A stretch of DNA of 64,000 nt from Diphasiastrum complanatum (lineage: Eukaryota; Streptophyta; Lycopodiopsida; Lycopodiales; Lycopodiaceae), in contig CM055115.1 in assembly GCA_029204225.1 (NCBI GenBank), positions 8,142,833 through 8,206,832 of the forward strand, given 5' to 3'. The translations under genes were made by a program, and so were the position numbers. Below the pieces are notes generated by a model. The model searched no databases and was not told the origin of the DNA. It was given only the letters and a program-made list of their open reading frames with translations. Of this stretch, positions 20,347 through 31,569 are shown in pieces; position 1 is the stretch's first letter; each line of letters begins with the position of its first letter.

Positions 20347-21048
20347 TGTGAAGAATTGCCAAAAATTGGCAAATCTAGCTTGATCAAAAACCATGTAGAA
20401 TAGTGTAAATTGTGTACACAAGTGGGTCCCACACATGTGAGGCCATGATGCCATGTGGGAAACCCATCCTAATGTAGGCTAGTTCAAGTACATAGGGTTG
20501 GTCATGTCATTTTGGTAGTGATTCCTAGTTTATAGGACCTAAATCCTAGATTTAAGGTGAAAATTTGACCAACTAGCTATCTACCAAGCATGACTCTAGG
20601 AAATAGACTAGGGTTTCATTTTAGGTCAAGGAGAGTGAGTTAACTTCCTTATTACATGCTGGAAATCCACCTAACTTCAAGAAGGAAGTCGAATTTGCTA
20701 TGTATTCCCTCTCTCCATAGTGAGAAGATAGAAATTTTTTGGAGCTCATTGGCAATCTCAAGCTAGTTCACTATGTACATTGAGTTTTTGTGATCCAAAT
20801 GAAACCAAATCAATTTCTACTTGTTTCTCAGGTTGAAGGCCGTACTACAGCCTGTAGTACACACGTGTGGGCTCGTATTTCAATGTTTATCAATGCTTTT
20901 GATTGTTAATGCTTGTTGTTTGTCAAATTGCCAATCTAGATCAACTTTTTTGTGTCTAGTTTTTTGATAGATTGTTAAGCAAGCATCCAATCACTCTTGT
21001 GGATCTTTTGTAGATCCATTTATGGTCCTAAAGTACATTACTTTCACA
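20347..21048 (+). repeat. Full outer 3' LTR of Cop-A
   Basis: 702 bp, from TGTGAAGAATTGCC to ACTTTCACA. Its first 226 bp match 14744-14958. A CACACGTGTG palindrome lies at 20860-20869. The right edge is fixed by the AAAAG target duplication and by resumption of the gypsy sequence. Confidence 0.9.
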
Positions 21049-21053
21049 AAAAG

Positions 21054-22400
21054 CAATCTCGATACTTAATAAGTAACGTTTAGAGCGCTTAAAACTGTTC
21101 AAGATTAAGTTGTAATCCAACTTGTACAATCTTTTCTGGTTCTCCTGGTTCAACAAGATTCATAGGTTGTGTCCTAGATGGGCCATCGTAAACATCTTTT
21201 GATTCTGGCACCTGTTCTTCGGGTTCATGATGTGCTTTGGGTAACATGATAACCACATCATCTAGTGTATCGTTTAAAATATTTGGGCGTATCATGCTGG
21301 ATTGCATCTGCTTGTTCTTTGTCAAAAGGACCTGTCTTGGATTTTCGCTTAGCCTTTTTAGTAGGAATTGATCATGGAGGTGACGAATTCTGAGAAGATA
21401 AACTCTTCTTCGAAGGTGCAGACTTCCTAGATGACGATGTCTTGCTAGAACTCTAACTTGTAGAATCATCCTTGACTTTTTCTTTGCCTTTATCCAGTAA
21501 GGGTGGCACATTCTTTGAATCAATCTTTTGAGGAGGATTTTTCCATTTTAGGACCGTATTATAATGTTGCTTGGCTTGTTTCTTCGTCATTGACCCTGTG
21601 ATCCCGTCTTTCTTCAATATAACTGCTTTTGGCAGTTTTATTGTTGGTTCATCAGGAATATTACGTACTCCAAATCTGGTCGGATCCATATGATTTAGAA
21701 TTTGCTCATCAGTAAGTTCTACATTCTCATCATAATTCAAGGCATGATTTATAGGAATGAGTTCATCTTCAATCGGATTTGGTATAGGCTCCATTGATAT
21801 CCAAGCTACATTCAACACATTCAATGGAAACGTGATCGGTGTATCCAAGGTTCGATCCAATAATAAAATCTCGTTCAAATCTGACTGATTATCTTGTTGA
21901 CACATATATCCTGTTGTATAGTCAATCATTGCAAGAGCTTCATTCCAGTTGACAGTATCGGTTTGAGAATCATAATGAACTCCCAAATTTTTTACTGGTC
22001 GTTCACAAGTATAATCCGTTGTTGATGAATCATCATCCTCTTTTTGAACCACTGGTCTGATAGTCCAAGTTATAGGATCAAACTTGACTGCGCGTTCACG
22101 ATTTTCAAAAGTGATTTTTCCGATATCCCAATTACGAATTACTTGCGCAACTCGTAACTATGGGCGTCCTAATAGGACTCGGTAGACATTTGGTGCTTCT
22201 AGTAAGTCCATTACTATGAAAGTAATGATGAACTGTACTCCGACAATTCTGACAGATATATCTTCAACCATTCCTCGCGAACGAACTATCGTTTGATCAG
22301 CTAGCTTAATGGCAAAAGTCATAGGTTTTATCTTTGTAAGACCCCATTTTGCACATAGCTTTGTAGAAATCAGGTTCGAACAGACCTTTGTCTGAGGCCT
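21054..22400 (-). pseudogene. Gypsy protease and linker remnant (Gyp-G, part 2)
   Basis: On the minus strand the order is: protease piece NLISTKLCAKWGLTK to YRVLLGRP (22385-22158), a linker frame from MVQKEDDD (22052) to about 21453, a Ser/Lys-rich patch, and the start of RT (LIKYRDCFAW region, lost here at the Cop-A insertion). The first part of the protease, with the catalytic VIDGSSG of the other copy, is missing because copia B RNase H is fused at 22385. Residues of the linker match 47761-48264 almost one for one, with small shifts. Frameshifts break it near 21450. Confidence 0.82.
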
Positions 22401-25300
22401 TTGTAAAAATGTCAACAATCATGTCTTTTTCTTGCCAATCAGATCCCTGATCAAGTGGTACTTGATTGCAATGTATTTTGTCCTTGAGTGAAACACAGGG
22501 TCTTTCATCAGATGTATTGCAGATTTGTTGTCCATCTGTAGCCAGAGGTTCATTCATCGTTTCGTCCAATTCGTCAAGGAACTGTCTGAGCCAAATTATC
22601 TCATTGGCCATCTTTGCTGCTGCAATGTACTCGGCTTCGCAGGATGACTGAGCTACAATGGTCTACTTCTTGCTGACCCAGAGAATTGCTGCACCTGACG
22701 CGATGGTCCATCCTCTTGAGACACTTTTATAGTCATCCTTGAGAGATGCCCAACTAGCAGCACTGTAGGAAAGCATCTGAAACCATGCATTATGACAATA
22801 ACACAAACCATAATCCTTTGTTAATTGAAGATATTGCAATGTGTCGAGCCTGGATTCGTGCAGAATTGGCTCATCCTGAACACAACATAAGCAATTTCAG
22901 GACGTGTGTTATCTGAAAGGTACATCAGCGATCCTATCAGTTTCCTGTAAGGTGTGGGCTGCATCAATTCTCTCTCTGCTTCAGTCCTCGAACAATTTTC
23001 GTTTGTCAGTACTGTTCTTGTGAGCATTGGAGTATTCGCTCCTTTGCAATTCAACATCCCAAAATCCTCCAAGATTTTCTAGGTGTATCTAGACTAATGA
23101 AGGTACAACGTACCTCTCTCACAGTCCCTTTCAATCTGCAAGCCAAGGTATACCTGGCTTCTCCCAGATCTACAATCTTGAAATGTTTCGAGATGTCATT
23201 CTTCACTTCAGCAATCAGCTTCTCACTCTTGCAGAGTATCAAAGTGTCATCCACGTACACAGCCACAATGATGATCTTCCCATCTGTAATTCTCACATAC
23301 ACATTGGAATCAGCCATAAGTAACTTGAATCCTAAGGATTTCAGGGCTTGATCTTTCCTTTTGTACCATTGTCGAACTGACTAGTTTGGACCATAGATAC
23401 TCCTATGCATGCTGCATGCATAATCAGGAAGTGAATTCGAGACATAGCCTGAGGGTTAATCCATGTAGACCTCTTCGTCTAACTCACCATGCAAGAAGGC
23501 TGTCTTCTCATTGACAATGTGGATCCTGAGGTCATAAGCAGATGCATATGCAAATATAAACGTAGTAAACGAATGTTTCACAATAGGAGAGAAGGTCTCA
23601 GAATAATCAATACCATATCTCTAAGAGAATCCCTTTGCTTCAAGTCTTGCCTTATATTTCGAGACAATCTCAATCTGGTCCATACTTTAGCTTGTAAACC
23701 CATTTGCATTTTAAAGTCTTTCGCTTATCTGGTAATGGCTGCAATGTCCATACCTAGTTCTTCCTCATGGATTCTATCTCCTTGTTCATGGCTTGGATCC
23801 ATTTGTCCTTCTCTGGACATTCAATTGCCTCCTTGAATGTCTGTGATTCGCCACTGAATCCACAGAATTCTTCTGATGTAGAAGCTGAGCTGCCTGGCAC
23901 ATAGCTTGTTGGCGCTCTTTGTTGTCTTGTCGACCTTCAAGGAGATTCTCCTGGAACTGCAATGCCTTTGTCTTTGTCTTCTCTGCTAGGTCCAGAACCA
24001 TCTTGGTTTACAGGTACTGTAGCAGAAGGCTGCCTCTTGAATCTTTCATCCTCAAATTCGTCACTCGAGTGCGAAGCGACTCAAAAATCTTCATTTTTGT
24101 GTTCATCTTCTGCTCCCTTTGTTACTGGTGGCAGATCATAGTACTGTCTTTCCAGAACTTCATAGCTGATAGGATCATCGTTGGCCATGTTCTGCTCTCA
24201 TCAAATCTGACATCTCTGACTATCTTCACAGTGTTCATGTCTGGTATGTAGACTCTGTAGTATGATGAATTGTTGTCATATCCTATCAGATATCCCTATT
24301 CAGCCTTGTCATCAAGCTTCTTTCGAAGCTTATCAGGAATATGTGCATAAGCTGCATAGCCAAAGATTCTAATTTGAGCCAGATTGGGTTTTTTGCCCCA
24401 CCATAATTTGTATGGTGTTGTGTGAGGGACACCAGACTTTCTTGTCCTGCTCTGAATGTTTGCAGTTGTAGCTACTGCTTCAACCCACAATACTCTTGGA
24501 GCTTTCGAGTAGGCCATCATGCATTTGGCAGTTTCCATCAGAGTTCTGCGGTGTGTAAGTTGCAGTCCTTCGATGAATGATATTACGATCATTGCAAAAG
24601 TCAGTGAAGTTATTCGAGATGTATTCGTCACCTCGATCTGTCCTGATCTGCTTCACTTTGTTGCCAGTGCATCTCTCTGCCCAATTCACATACTCTATGA
24701 ATTGTCAAATGCTTCTGATTTATTTTTAATAAAATACACTTTGGCGAATTTACTCTTATCATCAATGAAGGTAATATAATATCTCGAGCCTCCTACTGAG
24801 GTCACATTGAAAGGCCCACAGATGTTAAAATGCACTTACTCTAGAATCTTGGTCGTTTTGTAGGAGTCGTTGACAGATGGAGTGTGTGACATCTTACCCT
24901 TCAGACATGCATCACAGGTAATCAAATTGTTTGCATTCGAGATGATGACCCCTGTTATTGCTCCATGATGGCTTGCTTGGTAAAGTGCCATCGAATTCAT
25001 ATGGCATAGTCTCCTCTGCCACAGAGTGTTTGGCGAATCATCATGAGTCTGATGCACTTGATCTGCAGACAGGCGTACCTTCAAGTAATATAGAATACCT
25101 TTTCTTCTGTCTTGAGTGATCAGGGTACTAGTACTGGCACCAACAACGTTGCATGCTTCGTCAGAATACGTCACACGCATCCCTGCATAAGTTATTATTG
25201 CCATAGAAAACAAGTCTTGCTACAGTGTAGGCACAAATTGAATGTCTTTGAGTCGTCTATCTCTGCCATTCGTGTTAAGCCACAGTGAACCACTACCGTT
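22385..25300 (-). pseudogene. Copia family B integrase-RT-RNase H remnant, copy 2
   Basis: Read on the minus strand: GAG-pre-integrase (LWQRRLCHMNSMALYQ and CDACLKGKMSH, 25030-24880), integrase core (YITFIDDKSKF, IRTDRGDEYIS, then NSDGNCQMHD, a damaged glutamate block normally reading NGVAER), RT with YVDD (near 23260), and RNase H to DIFTKASDKGLFE (22385). It is broken by stops and shifts. TAG or TAA codons at 24296-24298, 23456-23458, 23381-23383 and 22663-22665 match stops in the other copies. The 3' end is fused without an LTR to the gypsy protease frame, giving the run DKGLFEPDFYKAMCK. Confidence 0.85.
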
Positions 25301-25301
25301 C

Positions 25302-25671
25302 TGTTGGAGGGTTTGCGGATCCCAAGGCAACCCTAACCCTAGTTAATAAGTGAGAGGGTTTTGGCACCCTGCGTGTGTAAGTCCAACCCGATGATCACAT
25401 AGAGATTTGATTAGTTACAAGTCAATAAAAGGACTTTAGGCCTTTTTGCGGGACTTTTAAATGTCGTAGGGCCTAAATGTCAAGTTAGTGAATAAAGTTG
25501 GGTTTCCCTCCAAATTGGATGGTTCCCACTCTTTTTTAAATTTGAATAATTAGAGAGGCAAAAATGGACCAATAGGATTCAGAGGCCAGGGTCCTCCTCT
25601 CTACATAGAGATTTGATAGTTAGAAAGTCAATAAAAGGACTTTTTGCGGGACTTTTAATGTCGCAAGCCTT
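25302..25671. repeat. Unassigned segment with internal 65-bp duplication
   Basis: It starts TGTTGGAGGGTTTGCGG and contains two imperfect copies of catagagatttgat...gcgggacttttaa, at about 25399-25470 and 25600-25665. It includes two CCCTAA units, too few to mean a telomere. The TG start suggests an LTR piece of an unidentified family. No coding potential. Confidence 0.45.
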
Positions 25672-25826
25672 CTTATGATCCTTCTTTGTACTTAAGATTT
25701 AATGATGGTAAAGTCATCATTATTAGTTTGTATGTAGATGACATTATCCTTAGTGGAAATGATCATGATGGTATACAAGAAATGAAAAATAGCATTGTCT
25801 AAAGAGTTCAAGGTGGTGGATCTTGG
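25672..25826 (+). pseudogene. Copia family E RT fragment
   Basis: It reads YDPSLYLRFNDGKV, then LYVDDIILSGNDHDGIQEM, the copia catalytic block, and matches 57812-57965 nearly base for base. One extra A near 25790 shifts the frame. It is joined at about 25827 to a minus-strand copia C LTR piece. Confidence 0.8.
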
Positions 25827-26170
25827 ACACTGTGATTTTACACAAGATTTCTGTCAGGTGAAAAATGTGAAAAAGGAGAACTTGCATTTTTCAACGAGAT
25901 TCCTTATAAGTGAAAAAGAAGACATTGTCGTAAACTCCATGTAATTCTATAGACTGCGTATAAATACTTGTAATTTTGGAGACTGTGTAAACACACGAAA
26001 AAACAATGGATGAAGATTAAAACTGATTAGTCAATTGGTAAAAAGGAGAATAATCCAACACTCCACCCTAATCTGAATCCTTGAATGCCTTGACCTTCAA
26101 ACTTAGTTCTACATAGAATCTTCTGTGTGACTCCAAACTTAATGCTTTAGTTAAAACATTTGTTGTCATA
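25827..26170 (-). mobile_element. Copia family C 3' tail and LTR start
   Basis: On the minus strand the last RNase H codons (MTTNVLTKALSL-like, 26170-26075) lead through a purine-rich tract to TGTTGGATTATTCTCC at 26060, then about 233 bp of C LTR down to 25827. The same arrangement is seen at 59266-59390 (minus) and 38560-38690 (plus). The rest of the LTR is missing. Confidence 0.8.
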
Positions 26171-26239
26171 TCTTGCATTTCTACCAATCACTCTTATTGA
26201 TCATTTGTGAATCAAAATGAGTCCTTTACTCTAAAATTT

Positions 26240-27046
26240 GACATATTTGCCACTTGATTTGACTTTCCTTTGCTACTGTTCTTTGCTTTTAGTATGCGAC
26301 AATCTTAAATCTCATGATTGTTTCTTTTGCAGTATCTTCAAAATAGCTTCTTCTTTTTCAGGGGGTTTGACTGCTCTTGATGTTGTGTTGGTTTCTGATT
26401 TTGCTTCAATGGCTTCGGGCCTTTCTTCTTCTACTTCATGTGTACAAGGCATGAGAGTTAACAGTCGAGGAACTGGAGGCTTCATCCCTTCGAGTGTCTT
26501 CTTGCAACAAAATTGCAATGACTCTTGAAAGAGTTAGATATGGGTGTGTCATAATGATGATCATCCAGTGTTGTCGTATGAGCTTGGCAGCCAATGTCAT
26601 TATTGTGTCTTGATCGTCAATGACAGATATGACAGCGGCCATTTGCTTCAGTAGGCTCTTGAACTGGTTGATGTGATTCTACAAGACATCGTCATTTTTC
26701 ATCTTAAGAGAGTAAAATTTCTCTCTGAGATGTAGCTTGGACGCTATATCACGCACTTCGTATAATGTGCTCAAGATGTCCCAGACTTCCTTGGAGGTCT
26801 GGGCTTCAGACACATGGCCGATTTGAGTGTCTGATATGTTGAGGATGTCAACGCGAAAGCTTTGCCATACTTCAACTTCCATCGGGAGATTGTAGTGTTG
26901 TCGGCATAGAGTCTTGCCTCTACACTTGTAACAATGTCATACAACTCCTTAGCCATTAGCATAGTTCTCATCTTTAATTTCCACCGATGATAATTCGCTC
27001 CATCAAGCTTGTTGATAATAGGACTCGCTTTTCCTTGAGAATCCAT
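26240..27046 (-). pseudogene. Copia family D Gag pseudogene
   Basis: It starts MDSQGKASPIINKLDGANYH at 27046 and is homologous to the Gag remnants at 11559 and 52194. Pieces continue in shifted frames through LREKFYSLKMKNDD (near 26700) and down to about 26312. No zinc knuckle is visible: a Lys/Glu-rich stretch stands in its place. It follows its own primer site and LTR, so this is the 5' end of a family D element whose pol is missing. A second fragment is at 63658-64000. Confidence 0.8.
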
Positions 27047-27239
27047 GTGAAAGATTAGTCTAAGTGATAGTAGTAACTATCAGTGACTTAAGAATGAAAA
27101 TCTAGTGCAAACTTATAGAACAAGAAAACAAATTACTCTATCAGCTTAGTAGAGTCAGGTTCTGTGGAAAGCTTGTCAAGCTATAGAAATAGCTCTGACA
27201 TAAAATCGCTTAAAATAATCAGATAAGTTCTGATATCTG

Positions 27240-27251
27240 GCTTTGATACCA
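27240..27251 (-). promoter_or_regulatory. Primer-binding site of family D element
   Basis: On the minus strand it reads TGGTATCAAAGC directly after the LTR end TTCAACA. It is complementary to the 3' end of initiator tRNA-Met. Confidence 0.85.
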
Positions 27252-27873
27252 TGTTGAAAAATGCGGATGCACATTAGGAAGTGTGCATTCCCTCGGTGCG
27301 TGCACTACCAATTAATAGTAGGCAAACACAAGAATGAACTAGAGCTTGATTGCACGGTGGTTGCACAAGCAAAGAGAAAATAGTCAAATAAAGTAATCAA
27401 AAAGTCAGGCATAAATACTGACAAAGAATCTGAACGCAGAACCAGACATTAGTTTATTCAGATTAAGTGTAATGAAATACAACCAGATAGGTGAACAAAA
27501 GACAATTGTGGGCGATATCTATATACAATTCCATTTGTGTAGATGACTGTACAAAAGATGGTGTGGAGCAATTGTGCCATCAAGAAGAAGATTGTGGCTG
27601 TTGTCATTGTCAAGTTTATAGTACAGAAGGTGAGCGTGACGAGACTCAATAAGTTGGACTTTTCCAATATGTTGGATAAGTCATGTTTTTCCGATTAGTC
27701 GGCCAAGTTGGGTCTAGCCCGATGTGTTGGCCAATTCCAATAAGATATGTCGGCCTTCTTCTCTTGCTCATCTGCAGTAGTTGTGTTGTGCAACAATGCA
27801 AGTAAATATGTAGCATTATGAATGGAACTAGATTAACATGGGATTTAGGAGAGTAGAGGATATAAATCCAACA
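27252..27873 (-). mobile_element. Copia family D 5' LTR (622 bp)
   Basis: On the minus strand it runs from TGTTGGATTTATATCC (27873) to TTTTTCAACA (27252), followed by primer site, leader and Gag. It includes a patch with repeated attgg/ccaac words (27650-27730), and a tataga TATA-like motif near 27515. Its start resembles LTRs C and C2, so these families are related. Confidence 0.85.
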
Positions 27874-30310
27874 ATGTCTATGTTCACCAACTAGGTTTAG
27901 TGCACCATATAACCCTAGTAACCAAAAATGCATACTAGATACAAACAAGATTAATCATGCACATATGAGAATTATCTCACTATGACCTAGTACATAAATA
28001 TATATGTCATTATCTAGCAGGTTCCTCCAAAATCCGCATACATTACTCACCTATCTCACTGAGAATCTTGTAACTCATTTACTAAAGAATTCTATTTTTC
28101 TTGAGTAAATAACATATCTGTAAAATCTCTGAGACTAAGAACACATCCACTCTCACGAGTTTTCCAACCCACTTACCTCTTGCCACCAAATTTTTTCCAC
28201 TTAATCAACCCTTCCCAAATCCTAGTACTCCAAACAAGATTAGGTTGATTCAATACAGACACTCCATTATCAAAATTACTTCTATTCCTACCAACTGGGA
28301 TTAGTAACTTCTGATCTTACTCAGTACTACTTAAAATGATTTCCAATTTCAATCCTTCTCTAGTTCCAGATTGTTCCACACAATCCCTAGAGAATTTTTC
28401 TCAACTCTGTGCAACGAATAGGTCCTTATAATAGAATCTTACTCATCACTTCACCTCTCCTTTTGAAAAGAGATTTCCAATTTTTTACAGAAGTTTCTTG
28501 GAGAGATGACAAATGAAAATCTCAGAATTGTGAAAAGTCAATAATAAGTGCCTTCCAAATAGGATTAACTTTATTATACACATGACTTTTCTTCTAAGTA
28601 TTCTCAATACGAGTGATAGTAACTATTATCTATTTGAGCTCTATCTATGCATAAGCCGAGATTAAAAAATTGAAATACCAACATCTTGAGGCATTTCAAA
28701 TTCCAAGCTAAACCGTCCTTCATAAAAGAATTCCCATGTTGGAAGGATCATATGAATTTTACATATTTGAGAAATTCAAAAGAAGTAAGGGTTCATTAAA
28801 AGGTGAGAAATAGCTTTTGAGAGTTTCTGATTTGCAATTTATGAGATACCATTGAGGGATCCGGATCTATATCTCATAACCTCTCCAAATACTCTAACCA
28901 AAATAACCAATGGTTCCAACCGTTAGCATTACAATTACTATAAATACTAACCACTGGTCTACAAATCATTCTCGCACAGGATTTCCCTTTTGAAATCACT
29001 AATGTCACTTACCACCAATTTTCTCTCCAAGAAAGAAAGTTTGCTTTTAGATCAGATCATCAGAAAATCAAAAAGATTATATGACCATCCTATATCCAAA
29101 CAAAGGATCCGATCTTCAACCATTTTAAAACATTACCCCCTACCATTGAATTCTCCCTTGTTCCTTAAGTGTTACACAAAGAATACAACTACACAAATCC
29201 AGAGGTATGGACGAAAAAGATTGTTCATTATTTGTTAAAAAGTGGCGGTGCATTCGTCAACCAAAAGGACCATTAAGAATCTCAAAACAACTGAAGTATA
29301 TACCAATAGATATCCAATATCTATATGGTACAAGGAGTTCCATTCCGTCAAGAAGATCTTTAACCGCACTATCCGATATTCCAGAGATCTTAAACAATCC
29401 ATCTGGATTTCCCATACCAGATTTGCACATATCTATTCCACCAAGTACTGGAGTAAGGCTTTTCTTGGATCTTGGTGTCTTGGTTTATCTAGGCATCATT
29501 GGCTCTAGATCTTCTCAAGGGAGGTGGACAATGCTTCTTGGTTTCCAAGGGGAGGCTCGAACTTGAGACCAAAGAAACTTTGGATGTCAAGATAACCAAC
29601 CGAGCCAACACCCTTGGGAGGTGGACAATGGAAAGGAAAACTACCTAATGGATCCTAATGATCTCTCCAAAGGGGATATCTAACACCTATTTTGCTTGAG
29701 TGAGGATTTTATGGGACTACAATAATACATTTACAAAATTGTGATTTAACAAGAATCTGCACATGGTTTTATCGTCACATAAAACAACCCATCTGGTTGG
29801 TACCAACATTCTCGAATTCCTACCATCTGAGAGTTCCAACTCTTAGGAATAAGGCTCTTTACAGTAAAAATGTGAACCAAGCATCCATTCTCATTTTTAT
29901 ATCACAATTTCTAGTAATAATTAGGGTCAACTCATGGTCCTATAAATATCCAATATGAATTCAACTTAATGAACTCACTAATCGGAATTATGTAATTTCC
30001 ACACAAGAATTTTTCAAAAAATCCAAATTACATAATACAAACACATTTACTACCTCAATGTCCATCTCTTCCTCCCTTAGAAATTTACGGTTCCATGAAA
30101 CCTCAGACACATAGCAAATGTAAAGAATAAACCAATTTTTTTTGTTTTGATAACTAGCTTTTAGCATTACATCAATAAGTTTTAACAATTTAGAATCTCC
30201 AATGAAAGAACATAAATGGAAAAAATCCATACCATGGATACGGTAGCCCTTTGACTATATTTTACTGATAGAAACCCAAAAAAAAGACACCAGTATAATT
30301 TAATTCAATT
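27874..30310. other. AT-rich stretch without recognised genes
   Basis: Apart from the tRNA-like retroposon at 29534-29615, nothing was matched. Several overlapping frames exist at 28990-29566 (plus) and 29988-30230 (minus); their translations show no motif I know, and they overlap in two frames, which argues against simple coding. The segment separates the family D LTR from the 30311 LTR and appears single-copy within the window. Confidence 0.4.
29519..29630 (-). mobile_element. Ultra-short tRNA-like retroposon with 15-bp TSD, copy 2
   Basis: The body is 29534-29615 on the minus strand, with A-box-like TGGCTCGGTTGG (29607-29596), the same CCAAAG/CTTTGG hairpin, and B-box-like AGTTCGAGCC (29563-29554). 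A perfect 15-bp direct repeat gggaggtggacaatg flanks it at 29519-29533 and 29616-29630. Body and ends match the copy at 1473-1552 while the flanks are unrelated, so two independent insertions of the same unit are seen. Confidence 0.8.
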
Positions 30311-30762
30311 TGTTGGGAGTATTTGTTAGAAATCAGTTTGATCTGATTCATTTTATGTAAGCTCTAATCGTGATATTGTAATTAATGTCCAGTTCATTAA
30401 ATTTATTGTATTTGTTTGTTATTGGGACTGTCGTCATATTAATCGAGCAATGATCTCGCAGATGGCTACTTGGGTTAGTCGAGTAGCCACGCATAGGAAA
30501 AATTAGCATGTACAGAGCTATATACAATATATGCTATACTCAAGGGTATGTCTCGAATTTGTCGGTCAAATTTGGCCATATCAGGCCCTAGGTGGTAGGC
30601 CAACTTTAGGACACTTGTCTTTTCATGCAGATTGTGAGTTCCTATATGTACAGTTTTCTTTGTTATACATAAAGCTTTTGTTGTGCCATCTTTGAGAAAT
30701 TGTGAGGAGTGGCTATGGTGATTGATTGATGTGATGCACTAGATCCTAATAGGACTTTAACA
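30311..30762 (+). mobile_element. LTR of a non-coding (LARD-like) element
   Basis: It begins TGTTGGGAGTATTTG and ends GGACTTTAACA, 452 bp, followed by TGATATTAGAGCATC, a slightly decayed initiator-tRNA primer site. No second copy of this LTR is present. The internal sequence after it is non-coding, is interrupted by Cop-Y, and continues at 36771 into the long repeat shared with the left end of the window. Confidence 0.65.
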
Positions 30763-30899
30763 TGATATTAGAGCATCAGGGTGATGCAGGTATGCATGAT
30801 CCGATGGTGCTATGGGATAGTGTCTTTCACAAGAAAAAATAGCACTCAAAGCATCTCAAGAGAGAGGACTCCATACGGGTATCGGTTGTCCGGATGGCA
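30763..30899 (+). other. Internal start of the LARD-like element
   Basis: Degenerate primer site (30763-30774) and leader. No frame. It is split from its continuation at 36771 by the Cop-Y insertion; the duplicated target AGAGA marks the join. Confidence 0.6.
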
Positions 30900-30904
30900 A
30901 GAGA

Positions 30905-31557
30905 TGTGAAAAATTGTCAACTAGTAGTATTTTCCTAACTTGAGATTTTGTAGGCCTATGGCCAAATAAAAGTTAGAGATAGGTTCATACATGTATGTAG
31001 AGGCCCAAAGTATGTGTACACTACTTTTGAGGTCACATTAATTAGAGGAGGTCGAGTGTGGAGCTCTTCTATTGGCTCATAATTTGGTGCATTCCTATTT
31101 GACCAAATTTCTAGGTATATGGGTGAATCCTATTGGACCCCAATTTTAGCCTATCATAAGACAAGTGGCCAAGAGGCACTATGGCTGCTATAAATAGCCA
31201 TCTCCACGAGTATGTACACATCTCATTTTCATTCTATTGAATGAATGTTATGCTCTTTGAAGATCCATCTTCTTCTCTCTCACTTTTTTGTTCATATCTT
31301 GCATTCTAGCCACTAGAATTGTGATTTCTTTGTTGCTATGGCTTCACACGTGTGAAATGCAGGTTGTAGGCTCTGAAGTACGGACAGGGACAGCAAGTTT
31401 CTGTTTGTGGAAGCTTATGATCAGATTTTGATGTTTAGTTGATGTTTAGTATGCTTAACATCACAATTTCTATCATTTTTTCAATCTAGATGTGCATAAC
31501 TTCCATGGCCAAGATCTTTATGAAACTTTAGCATCTTTTGGATCTGAGTTTTTCACA
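30905..31557 (+). repeat. Cop-Y 5' LTR with promoter
   Basis: TGTGAAAAATTG to TTTTTCACA. A TATA box TATAAATA lies at 31189-31196 inside a small GGCT..AGCC inverted repeat. Transcription would start about 30 bases later. A perfect 14-bp palindrome TTCACACGTGTGAA (G-box core CACGTG) lies at 31343-31356, downstream of the expected start. Confidence 0.93.
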
Positions 31558-31569
31558 TGGTATCAGAGC
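31558..31569 (+). promoter_or_regulatory. Cop-Y primer-binding site
   Basis: TGGTATCAGAGC, the exact copia consensus complementary to initiator tRNA-Met, adjoining the LTR end without spacer. Confidence 0.95.

Larger units (their letters stand above)
14744..21048 (+). mobile_element. Cop-A: chimeric Ty1/copia element with TSD
   Basis: A 6305-bp unit inserted in the gypsy fragment. Its ends are TG...CA and it is flanked by the 5-bp target-site duplication AAAAG (14739-14743 and 21049-21053); the intact gypsy copy near 48750 shows the empty site. Order: first 215 bp of the outer LTR, polyprotein, a different LTR, scrambled copia pieces, and the full outer LTR (702 bp). Most of the outer 5' LTR, the primer site and the Gag start have been deleted. 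The polyprotein is followed at once by a polypurine tract and the inner LTR, so it belongs to a second element nested in, or recombined with, the outer one. Confidence 0.9.

Noticed and set aside
25331-25345. CCCTAA telomere-like repeat
   Set aside because: Only two units, inside an LTR-like fragment; not a telomeric array.
28990-29566. Two overlapping open frames in a quiet region
   Set aside because: Neither translation shows a recognisable motif, and a retroposon insertion forms the end of one; kept as unassigned.
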